Assembly (NCBI RefSeq): GCF_051195235.1
Contig: NZ_JBNFZM010000005.1
Location: forward strand, 124,001 to 188,000
Length of the DNA: 64,000 bases
Direction of reading: 5' to 3'
Source of the DNA: Tateyamaria sp947503385
GTDB lineage: Bacteria; Pseudomonadota; Alphaproteobacteria; Rhodobacterales; Rhodobacteraceae
Part shown: in pieces, positions 48,435 to 56,039 of the stretch
Layout: each line of letters starts with the position of its first letter
Position numbering within the stretch: position 1 is the stretch's first letter
The notes under the pieces: model-generated
The model's input: the letters and a program-made list of their open reading frames with translations, nothing else
What the model was told of the DNA's origin: nothing
The model's database searches: none
Position numbers and translations under genes: made by a program

Positions 48435-49234
48435 GCGACAGCTTACGGTTTACGATTCTGGGCTGTGGCTCCTCCGGCGGCGTGCCGCGTTTGGGTGGTC
48501 ACTGGGGCGCGTGCGATCCGGCGAACCCCAAAAACCGCCGCCAGCGCTGTTCCATGCTGGTCGAACGGGGGGGGCCGGACGGAACCACAATCGCCCTGAT
48601 CGACACCTCCCCTGACCTGCGCAATCAATTGCTGGGGGCCGATATCGGCAGGCTCGATGGCGTGATCTACACGCACGCCCATGCCGATCATGTGCACGGT
48701 ATCGATGATCTGCGCATGGTCGTCTTCAACATGCGTGAACGGCTGCGGGTCTGGGCGGATGGTGCCACGCAGAACGACCTGCTTGGGCGCTTTGGCTACG
48801 TGTTTCACCAACCACCGGGCTCGCCCTATCCGCCCATCCTTGACCTGCACACCATCGACGGGGACACGGTGATCGACGGCCCCGGCGGGCCGATCACCTT
48901 CAGGCCGTTCGAAGTGGGCCATGGCAGCATCGACGCGCTCGGCTTTCGCGTCGGCGATCTGGCGTACCTGCCTGATGTGGCCGACATCCCCGATGCCGCA
49001 TGGGACGCCTTGCAAGATCTCGACTGCTGGATCGTGGACGCGCTGCGCCGCGACCCGCACCCGACGCACAGCCACCTTGCGCAAACCCTCGAATGGATCG
49101 ACCGCGCCGCGCCCAAACGGGCGATCCTCACCAACATGCATATCGACCTCGACTATGCGACGCTCTTGGCCGAAACACCTGACCACATCGAACCCGCCTA
49201 TGATGGAATGACCCTCACCTTTCCCACCCCCTGA
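48431..49234 (+). CDS. MBL-fold metallo-hydrolase (PhnP-like)
   Basis: 267 residues from ATG 48431 overlapping tatD. The N-terminus LRFTILGCGSSGGVPRLGGH is typical of the PhnP/RNase Z-like branch. The zinc motif HxHxDH appears in VIYTHAHADHVHGIDDL; further ligands are HGSIDALGF (His), DCWIVDALR (Asp) and LTNMHIDLDY (His). It probably cleaves phosphodiester bonds, for example cyclic phosphates. It completes the tmk-holB-tatD operon and is followed by repeat copy 2. Confidence 0.9.
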   Translation: MSDSLRFTILGCGSSGGVPRLGGHWGACDPANPKNRRQRCSMLVERGGPDGTTIALIDTSPDLRNQLLGADIGRLDGVIYTHAHADHVHGIDDLRMVVFNMRERLRVWADGATQNDLLGRFGYVFHQPPGSPYPPILDLHTIDGDTVIDGPGGPITFRPFEVGHGSIDALGFRVGDLAYLPDVADIPDAAWDALQDLDCWIVDALRRDPHPTHSHLAQTLEWIDRAAPKRAILTNMHIDLDYATLLAETPDHIEPAYDGMTLTFPTP

Positions 49235-49235
49235 C

Positions 49236-49281
49236 CTTCTTCTCTTTGATCAATACTCCCGCCGGAGGCTCCCGTCCTCCG
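49236..49281 (+). repeat. Repeat element copy 2 (CTTCTTCTCTTTGA + ATACTCC + hairpin)
   Basis: CTTCTTCTCTTTGA (49236-49249), TCAATACTCC (49250-49259), then a GC hairpin CGGAGG-CTCCCGT-CCTCCG (49263-49281). The layout equals copy 1 at 46444. It begins one base after the stop of the metallo-hydrolase gene. Likely a dispersed 3'-end element. Confidence 0.7.
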
Positions 49282-49302
49282 CGCCCAAGCAAAGGCCCGA
49301 TC

Positions 49303-50232
49303 ATGCAGGCCCTCCTCGACGTCATCCTGCCCGTTTTTCTGGTCATCGGCTTTGGCTATGTTGCCGTCTGGCGACAGCTTTTCCCCGAGGCCGGCGTGGA
49401 CGCGCTGATGAAATTCTCGCAGCATTTCGCGATCCCCTGCCTGTTGTTTTCCGCCATCGCAAATATCGACCTGTCCCACGGGCTGGACCTGCGCCTGCTG
49501 GGCAGCTTTTACGTCGGGGCCGCGTCCAGCTTTGCGCTGGGGTTTCTGGGCGCGCGGCATCTCTTTGGCCGCGACGTCGAAGACAGCGTCGCCATCGGCT
49601 TTGCCTGCCTGTTTTCCAACTCGGTTCTGCTGGGCCTTGCCATCAATGAACGTGCCTACGGGGCCGAAGCGCTGACAGGCGCCTTTGCCATCATCGCCTT
49701 TCATTCACCCTTTTGCTACGGGCTGGGCATCACCGCGATGGAGATTGCGCGCAACCGCGGGGGCGCACCTCTGGACACCGCGCGTCGTGTGATCCGGGCC
49801 ATGTTCCGCAACGTGCTGGTGCTGGCCATTCTGGCGGGTTTTGTCGTTAACCTCACCGGGATAACCCTGCCCGGCGTGATCCGGGACGGGCTTGATCTGG
49901 TTATTCGCGCGGCCCTGCCCACGGCACTGTTTGCATTGGGTGGCGTGCTGGTCGCTTACAGGCCCGAAGGCGACGCGCGCGTGATTGCAATGGTTTGCGG
50001 CATCTCGCTGCTGGTGCATCCGGCCATCACCTTTGCCTTGGGCAGCCTCTTGTCGGTCCCGCCTGAGACCTTCAAACCCGGGGTGCTGACGGCGGCCATG
50101 GCACCGGGCGTGAACGCCTATATCTTTGCCAACATGTATGGCCGGGCCAAACGCGTGGCGGCTTCGTCCGTGCTGGTGGCCACGGGGGCATCGCTCCTGA
50201 CGGCTTGGATGTGGCTCATCGTGCTAGGCTAG
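49303..50232 (+). CDS. AEC family transporter
   Basis: 309 residues from ATG 49303. Ten hydrophobic segments in the auxin-efflux-carrier pattern: LLDVILPVFLVIGFGYVAVW at the start, a central Asn/Pro-containing crossover (FAIPCLLFSAIA, then LFSNSVLLGLAINERAYG), and the C-terminal repeat ending GVNAYIFANMYGRAKRVAAS. Members move small organic acids such as malate or malonate. The stop overlaps the convergent YihY gene (CTAG). Substrate unknown. Confidence 0.87.
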   Translation: MQALLDVILPVFLVIGFGYVAVWRQLFPEAGVDALMKFSQHFAIPCLLFSAIANIDLSHGLDLRLLGSFYVGAASSFALGFLGARHLFGRDVEDSVAIGFACLFSNSVLLGLAINERAYGAEALTGAFAIIAFHSPFCYGLGITAMEIARNRGGAPLDTARRVIRAMFRNVLVLAILAGFVVNLTGITLPGVIRDGLDLVIRAALPTALFALGGVLVAYRPEGDARVIAMVCGISLLVHPAITFALGSLLSVPPETFKPGVLTAAMAPGVNAYIFANMYGRAKRVAASSVLVATGASLLTAWMWLIVLG

Positions 50233-51080
50233 GTCACCTGCCGCAGGCTGACATCCAACGCCGCCCCAAGCAGCACCATGAACGCGCTCAAAAACAGCCA
50301 CATGAGCATTGCCATCACCGCACCGATGGATCCGTAAACCTCGTTATAGGTCCCAAAATTCTGCAGGTAGATCGAAAACCCAACGGAGGCGGCAACCCAC
50401 CCGGCGGCGGCAAAGACGGTTCCGGCTGATACCATTCCCGGCATTCGGGTGCGCAGGTTTGGCCCGACCCGGTGCAGCAACGAAAACCCGACCAGCAAAA
50501 CGGCAAGGCCGACGCCCCAGCGCAGCGCCTCCACACCCGCCGACGCCCATGGACCCAGCGGGAAAAACGCCAGCACGACCGGCATCACCACGATGCACGC
50601 CATTGCCACCAGAACGACCCCGATCAAACACAAGGTCAGGAACAGAGCGCGGGCGGCATGTGCCACACCGGACCGGTTCGGCACCCCGTGGATCGCGTTC
50701 AACCCTTGGATCAGCGCCGCCACCCCGGCCCGCGCCGACCACAACGCCAGAACAAAGGACAGAACCGACGCCCACCCCAGGGTCAGCCCATCTGCGGTCG
50801 AGAGCGCATCAAGCTGACCGGCGATCAGGGTATAAACGTCCCCCGGCAACACAGCCTGAAACGCAGCCAGTTGCTGCAAGGCCAGTTCAGGATCACCAAT
50901 CACGCCCCACAGCGCGATGGTCGCGGCCAGTCCCGGAAAGACTGACAGAATGGCCCAGAACGCGACACCCGCCGAGATCAGCCCAAGGTTCTTGTCCCCG
51001 ATCAGGTTCCAAACCCGCTGCAAAACGCCCCAAAGCCGCATCACCGGCTTGCGCGCACCTGTCAGGCCTTGATCCGTCAT
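50229..51080 (-). CDS. YihY/virulence factor BrkB family membrane protein
   Basis: 283 residues. Six hydrophobic segments; the family strings GLISAGVAFWAILSVFPGLA, ARAGVAALIQGLNAIHGVPN, GPWASAGVEALRWGVGLAV and the end GSIGAVMAMLMWLFLSAFMV. The family is often mislabelled as ribonuclease BN; it is an inner-membrane protein of uncertain role. Convergent with the AEC transporter and divergent from a LysR gene. Confidence 0.88.
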   Translation of the reverse strand: MTDQGLTGARKPVMRLWGVLQRVWNLIGDKNLGLISAGVAFWAILSVFPGLAATIALWGVIGDPELALQQLAAFQAVLPGDVYTLIAGQLDALSTADGLTLGWASVLSFVLALWSARAGVAALIQGLNAIHGVPNRSGVAHAARALFLTLCLIGVVLVAMACIVVMPVVLAFFPLGPWASAGVEALRWGVGLAVLLVGFSLLHRVGPNLRTRMPGMVSAGTVFAAAGWVAASVGFSIYLQNFGTYNEVYGSIGAVMAMLMWLFLSAFMVLLGAALDVSLRQVT

Positions 51081-51203
51081 GATGCCCCCTGTTTGGCCAA
51101 ACTTGCCTCAGCGGACACAGCCATGCAACGGGGCATGGCGCGGCGCGTCTGCGACCGCAGTTCACCGTTGCCTGCCACGTCCGAACCCTGTCTAGTGCGT
51201 CTC

Positions 51204-52079
51204 GTGTCCCGACTGAAACTTGAACATCTCCAGACCTTTCTCGCCGTCGCCCGTTACGGCAGCGTCAGCCGTGCCGCGGAGGCGCTGAACCTGACGCAGC
51301 CCACCGCGACGTCCCGGATCAAAGCGATGGAGGCCAGCCTTGGCACCAAGGTGTTCGACCGCACCGCGACGGGAATGAGCCTGACCAAACGCGGCGACAT
51401 GCTGCTGCAATATGCAGCCCAGTTCCAGCAACTCAGCGACATGGTCGAAGAGAACGTGATGGATGCCGCCGGTGTGGACCGCCTGATGCGGATCGGGGTG
51501 TCGGAAACCATCGCCCAAAGCTGGCTGCCGGATTTCATCGGTGCACTGCACAAGGATTTTCCCAACCTCAAGATCGAGATCAGCGTTGATATCTCTCTGA
51601 ACCTGCGCGAACAGCTGCTGCGGCGGGAGGTCGATCTGGCGATCCTGCTTGGCCCCATCTCGGATTTCACAGTCGACAACATCGAATTGCCCAGCGTCGA
51701 GCTGGTCTGGTTTCGCGCCGCCGGTGAAGGGCGCGATGTGGATCTGCGCACGACGCCCATCGCGACCTACGCCCGCAACACACGCCCGTTCCGCGAACTC
51801 AGGGCCAAACTCTTTGACCGGTTCGGGCCGGACATCACCCTGTTTCCGTCATCGTCGCTATCGTCATGCTTTCGCATGGTCGAGGCCGGGCTGGCCGTCG
51901 GTGCACTGCCCAAGGCGCTTGGCCGGTCGATGGTCGAGGCGGGCAAACTGGTGGAATTCGATGCCGGTGTCGCGCCTTCGCCGCTCAATTTCTCGGCCTC
52001 TTACATCGGCGAGCCAAGAAATTACGTCATCGAAGCAGCGGCAAAAACCGCGCAAGCCATTGCAGCCAAAGAGTTATAG
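51204..52079 (+). CDS. LysR family transcriptional regulator
   Basis: 291 residues from GTG 51204 (VSRLKLEHLQTFLAVARYGS); a GTG at 51195 is also possible, and no strong ribosome site is seen. HTH: SRAAEALNLTQPTATSRIKA. The effector domain starts near 95 (RLMRIGVSETIAQSWLPDFI). It is 84 bp upstream of the DUF1445 gene on the same strand, so it probably controls the 5-oxoproline/D-glutamate type operon that follows. Confidence 0.87.
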   Translation: MSRLKLEHLQTFLAVARYGSVSRAAEALNLTQPTATSRIKAMEASLGTKVFDRTATGMSLTKRGDMLLQYAAQFQQLSDMVEENVMDAAGVDRLMRIGVSETIAQSWLPDFIGALHKDFPNLKIEISVDISLNLREQLLRREVDLAILLGPISDFTVDNIELPSVELVWFRAAGEGRDVDLRTTPIATYARNTRPFRELRAKLFDRFGPDITLFPSSSLSSCFRMVEAGLAVGALPKALGRSMVEAGKLVEFDAGVAPSPLNFSASYIGEPRNYVIEAAAKTAQAIAAKEL

Positions 52080-52163
52080 GAAATTTCTATAGCTTAGGCC
52101 AAAAAATCATTATTGGATTTTATTTCAACGGCAGAGGACCGTGCCCAAAACCGGGGGACGGAT

Positions 52164-52997
52164 ATGGCCATTGCCTTTGAAGGTCTGCAAAAACTCGCAA
52201 CCGACGATATGCGCGCACAGATCCGCGCGGGTGCCTATTGTGGTCACACCGCAGGGCTGGGCGGCAAGACGTTGCAGGCCAACCTCGCCATTCTGACGGT
52301 CGATCACGCGCTGGACTTCATGCGCTTTTGCCAGCGCAATCCCAAGCCCTGCCCCCTTGTGGGCGTGTCCGACACCGGCAACCCGATGATGACGACGCTG
52401 GGCGGGGACATCGACATCCGCACCGACCTGCCCGGCTATTACGTCTACCGTGACGGTATGTTGGACGCGACGCTTGCCGATATCAGCGCGCTGTGGACCG
52501 ACGATATGGTGGCCTTTGCCTTGGGGTGTTCGTTCACGTTCGAACATGCGTTGCAGGATGCAGGCATTCCCGTGTGGCACATCGACAACAACACGACCGT
52601 GCCCATGTTCCGGTCAAACATCATGACGGTGCCCGCAGGTCCGTTTGGTGGGCCGACTGTTGTCAGTATGCGGGCCATCAACGAAACCGATGTGGACCGC
52701 GTCACCGCGATTTCGAAACGCTTTCCCATGGCCCATGGCGGCCCGGTCCATATCGGCGACCCCGCAGCCATCGGGATCACGGATCTGGACGCGCCACATT
52801 GGGGCGATCCCGCCCCCATCGGCGCAGGACAGGTGCCCATGTTCTGGGCCTGCGGGGTCACGCCGCAATCCGCTGTCATGGAAGCGCGGCTGCCGATCTG
52901 CATCACGCACAAGCCCGGGCATATGCTGATCACCGACGTCCCCGACGACGCCGAATTCACAGTTCTAACCACAACAAAATCACCAACAGGAGAGTGA
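52164..52997 (+). CDS. DUF1445 protein (D-glutamate cyclase-like, 'putative hydro-lyase', YcsI family)
   Basis: 277 residues from ATG 52164 with GGGGGACGG upstream. Family strings: QIRAGAYCGHTAGLGGKTLQ, LRFCQRNPKPCPLVGVSDTG-type FCQRNPKPCPLVGVSD, GCSFTFEHALQDAGIPVWHI, and FWACGVTPQSAVMEARLPIC with ITHKPGHMLITDVPD at the end. The family includes bacterial YcsI, encoded with 5-oxoprolinase genes in Bacillus, and the N-terminal half of mammalian D-glutamate cyclase, which makes 5-oxo-D-proline. The oxoprolinase gene downstream supports such a role. Confidence 0.85.
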   Translation: MAIAFEGLQKLATDDMRAQIRAGAYCGHTAGLGGKTLQANLAILTVDHALDFMRFCQRNPKPCPLVGVSDTGNPMMTTLGGDIDIRTDLPGYYVYRDGMLDATLADISALWTDDMVAFALGCSFTFEHALQDAGIPVWHIDNNTTVPMFRSNIMTVPAGPFGGPTVVSMRAINETDVDRVTAISKRFPMAHGGPVHIGDPAAIGITDLDAPHWGDPAPIGAGQVPMFWACGVTPQSAVMEARLPICITHKPGHMLITDVPDDAEFTVLTTTKSPTGE

Positions 52998-52999
52998 AA

Positions 53000-54037
53000 A
53001 TGAAAAAACTTACAACCGCCCTCGGGGCTCTGGCGATCAGCGCCTCCGGCGCGTTTGCAGAAAGCCCGGTGGTCCTGAGTGCTGTCGGCACATGGTCCAG
53101 CCTGACGAATTTCCAAAAACACGAAGAGCCGTTCTTTAACCAGCGCCTCAATGAGGCGTCGGGCGGCAACATCGTTGGCAAGATCCAGTCGCAATCCGGT
53201 CTGGGCCTCAAAGGGTTCGAGATCATGCGCCTCGTCAAGAACGGTGTGTTTGATTTCGCCTTTGGACTGCCGGGCTATGTGGCGGCGGAAAACGCCATCT
53301 TCGAAGGCGCGGACCTGTCGTCGCTGACGCAGGACATCGACACCCAGCGCAAGGTGTCGGAGGCCTATTTCGACACGCTTGAGAACGCGTTTGCCGACAT
53401 TTACAACGCCAAGCTGCTGATGCTCTACCCGTTCCCCAGCCAGACGCTGTGGTGCAACGGCGAGGTGAACGGCATCGCGGACCTCGATGGCAAGAAAATC
53501 CGCGTCTATTCCACCACCCTTGGCGATTTTGTCGAAGGGGTCGGCGGCACCTCTGTCACGGTGGCCTTCTCCGAAGTGATCCCGGCGCTGGAAAAGGGCG
53601 TTGTGGACTGTGCGATCACCGGCACAATGTCGGCCTATACCGCCAAATGGAACCAAGTCGCCACACATGCCTATACGCTGCGCGTGGGCTGGGGCCTCGC
53701 CTTTGGGGCGATGAACATGGACAAATGGAACAGCCTGTCCGCCGATCAGCAGGCCCTCTTGCAGACCGAGATTGCGACGCTGAACGACGCCATGTGGGCC
53801 GAAACCGCGACCGAGGACGAAGTGGCCATTTCCTGCATCACAGGCGGTGCCTGCGAAGTGGGTGATCCCGGTTCGATGGTGCTGGTTGAACCCAGTGCCG
53901 AAGACCTCGCCCTGCGCGACAAGATCGCCACAGACGTTGTGCTGGCCCGCTGGGCGGAACGGTGCGGCACAGACTGTGCCGCGAACTGGAACGAAACCGT
54001 TGGTCCGATCCTCGGCCTGACGGCGGCCGCCAACTAA
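53000..54037 (+). CDS. TRAP transporter substrate-binding protein (DctP family), system 2
   Basis: 345 residues; ATG 53000 with AGGAGAG upstream, two bases after the DUF1445 gene. The signal peptide MKKLTTALGALAISASGAFA is followed by a DctP fold (RLVKNGVFDFAFGLPGYVA, then GIADLDGKKIRVYSTTLGDF with the carboxylate-binding Arg, then FSEVIPALEKGVVDCAITG). Near the C-terminus are four cysteines (CITGGACE and RCGTDCAAN) that may form disulfides in the periplasm. The ligand is likely D-glutamate, 5-oxoproline or a related acid, by context. Confidence 0.9.
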   Translation: MKKLTTALGALAISASGAFAESPVVLSAVGTWSSLTNFQKHEEPFFNQRLNEASGGNIVGKIQSQSGLGLKGFEIMRLVKNGVFDFAFGLPGYVAAENAIFEGADLSSLTQDIDTQRKVSEAYFDTLENAFADIYNAKLLMLYPFPSQTLWCNGEVNGIADLDGKKIRVYSTTLGDFVEGVGGTSVTVAFSEVIPALEKGVVDCAITGTMSAYTAKWNQVATHAYTLRVGWGLAFGAMNMDKWNSLSADQQALLQTEIATLNDAMWAETATEDEVAISCITGGACEVGDPGSMVLVEPSAEDLALRDKIATDVVLARWAERCGTDCAANWNETVGPILGLTAAAN

Positions 54038-54046
54038 GCTGCCGGA

Positions 54047-54082
54047 AAAAGGGGCGGCGCGCTCTCCCCCGCTGCCCCTTTT
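54047..54082 (+). terminator. Long hairpin between dctP and dctQ of system 2
   Basis: AAAAGGGGCGGCG (54047-54059) pairs with CGCTGCCCCTTTT (54070-54082), 13 bp with one G-U type pair and a 10-nt loop. Short A and T runs form the base of the stem, so it can act as an intrinsic terminator or attenuator, limiting membrane-subunit expression relative to the binding protein. Confidence 0.65.
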
Positions 54083-54103
54083 GCCCTCACGGAGTTTCCC
54101 GAT

Positions 54104-54667
54104 ATGCTCGACACCCTCCTTGCCAGCACCCGCAAGCTGAGCCTGTGGCTCACATGGCTGGGCGGCACCCTCATCGTTCTGTCCGCCTTTCTGGTGACGC
54201 TCGAAGTGATCCTGCGCAAACTTTTCAATGTATCGCTTGGCGGCGCGGATGAAATATCGGGTTATGCGTTTGGTGTGGCCACGGCGCTGGCGTTTTCCTA
54301 TGCGCTGTTCGAGCGCGCGCATATTCGGGTCGATGCCCTGATTGGTGTTCTGCCCCACGGGTTGCGCCCGTTTTTGAACCTCTTTGGCCACGCTCTGTTG
54401 ATCGGCTTTGCCTTGGTTGTCGTTTGGATGGTCTGGAGCATGGTCGGCGACACGCTCCAACATGGTTCGCGGTCGATCACGCCGATGCGCGTGCCCCTCG
54501 CCATCCCGCAAATCCCTTGGCTGATCGGATGGATGTTCTTTGTCTTTACCGGTGTGCTGATCGCGGTCGCGGCCATCGTCAAATACCTGCAACGCGATCC
54601 AAGCGGCGTTCAGGACCTCATTGGGGTCAAATCCCTGGACGAGCAGATCAAGGATGAGACTGTCTGA
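54104..54667 (+). CDS. TRAP transporter small membrane subunit (DctQ family), system 2
   Basis: 187 residues from ATG 54104. Four membrane segments; DctQ signature LEVILRKLFNVSLGGADEIS in the first loop and FERAHIRVDALIGVLP before the third segment. A hydrophilic C-terminal tail of about 30 residues (YLQRDPSGVQDLIGVKSLDE) is longer than in system 1. The stop overlaps the dctM start (TGATG). Confidence 0.88.
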   Translation: MLDTLLASTRKLSLWLTWLGGTLIVLSAFLVTLEVILRKLFNVSLGGADEISGYAFGVATALAFSYALFERAHIRVDALIGVLPHGLRPFLNLFGHALLIGFALVVVWMVWSMVGDTLQHGSRSITPMRVPLAIPQIPWLIGWMFFVFTGVLIAVAAIVKYLQRDPSGVQDLIGVKSLDEQIKDETV

Positions 54668-55950
54668 TGCTGACCAAGACGCTCCTTATCCTGTTGGCGC
54701 TGATCGCGCTGGCTGTGCCAATCGCCGCATCGCTGGGCTGGCTGGGCCTGATCCTGCAATACACCGACAGCCCCATGCCGCTGCACCGCGCGATCTCGGA
54801 CATGGCGTGGCAGACCTCGACCGACTTCCTGCTCGTGGCGATCCCGATGTTCGTCATGATGGGTGAAATCCTGCTGCGCGCGGGCATCACCGAACGGATG
54901 TATGACGGCATCGTCAAATGGCTGGGCTGGCTGCCAGGTGGGCTGATGCATTCGAATATCGGTTCTTCGGCGCTGTTCGCGGCCACCTCGGGCTCGTCCG
55001 TGGCCACGGCTGCCACCATCGGCACGGTCGCCGTGCCGCAAATCGAAAAGCGCGGCTATAACGAGCCGCTGTTTCTGGGCACTGTCGCTGCCGGGGGCAC
55101 GCTGGGCATCCTGATCCCGCCGTCGATCAACCTGATCCTCTACGGCCTGCTCACCAATACCTCTGTGCCCGAACTGTACCTGGCGGGTTTCATCCCTGGC
55201 TTCTTGCTGGCCGCGCTGTTCATGGCGACGGTGATTGTCGCCTGCATGATCAAGCCCGAATGGGGCGGCGCGCAGCTGCGCCACACGTGGGGCGAGCGTC
55301 TGCGCGCCCTGCCCGCCCTGATCCCGCCGCTGGGTATCTTTATGGTGGTCGTCGGCTCGATCTACGCGGGCCTCGCCACGCCGACCGAAGCGGCCGCCTT
55401 GGGCGTTGTCGCCTCCATGGGTCTGGCTGCGCTGAACCGCAAGCTGACCGTGGACATGATGCGGCAGGCGATCGAAGGGACGATGCGCACCACCGCCATG
55501 ATCATGCTGATCATCATTGCCGCCGTATTCCTGAACTTTGTCCTGTCGATCATCGGCCTGACACAGGCGCTGACCGACTTTGTCACCGGCCTTGGCTGGA
55601 CCCCGATGCAGACCATGCTGATGATTGTTGCGGTGCTGATCCTGATCGGCTGCTTTATGGAGACGCTGTCAATGCTGTTGACCATGGCGCCGCTGATCAC
55701 GCCCATTGTGGTGGCGCTTGGCTTTGACCCTGTTTGGTTCGGCATCCTGCTGATGGTGCTCTTGGAAACCGCGCTGATTACCCCGCCCATCGGCATCAAC
55801 CTTTACGTGGTGCAGAGCATCCGCAAGGTCGGGCCGATCATGGACGTGATCAAGGGTGCGCTGCCCTTCGTGGTGACCATGTTCGTGATGCTGGCGATCT
55901 TGCTGGCCTTCCCGCAACTGGCACTGTGGCTGCCGTCGCTGGTGTACTGA
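54667..55950 (+). CDS. TRAP transporter large permease (DctM family), system 2
   Basis: 427 residues from ATG 54667. Multi-spanning membrane protein with DctM motifs FAATSGSSVATAATIGTVAV, AAGGTLGILIPPSINLILYG and LITPPIGINLYVVQSIRK. It forms the sodium-coupled channel for the acid captured by the system 2 binding protein. It is followed after 89 bp by the oxoprolinase gene. Confidence 0.9.
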   Translation: MLTKTLLILLALIALAVPIAASLGWLGLILQYTDSPMPLHRAISDMAWQTSTDFLLVAIPMFVMMGEILLRAGITERMYDGIVKWLGWLPGGLMHSNIGSSALFAATSGSSVATAATIGTVAVPQIEKRGYNEPLFLGTVAAGGTLGILIPPSINLILYGLLTNTSVPELYLAGFIPGFLLAALFMATVIVACMIKPEWGGAQLRHTWGERLRALPALIPPLGIFMVVVGSIYAGLATPTEAAALGVVASMGLAALNRKLTVDMMRQAIEGTMRTTAMIMLIIIAAVFLNFVLSIIGLTQALTDFVTGLGWTPMQTMLMIVAVLILIGCFMETLSMLLTMAPLITPIVVALGFDPVWFGILLMVLLETALITPPIGINLYVVQSIRKVGPIMDVIKGALPFVVTMFVMLAILLAFPQLALWLPSLVY

Positions 55951-56039
55951 TCATGCGCGCCCACTGACCTGAACCAACGCCTTTTTCGCTGTAACACAAA
56001 CGTGCCGGCCCTGCCCGGCAAACAAGGGAGCTTTGTCTC

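Noticed and set aside
52445..54592. Long minus-strand frame over DUF1445 and dctP
   Set aside because: It crosses three plus-strand genes with clear family identity and ribosome sites, so it is not a gene.
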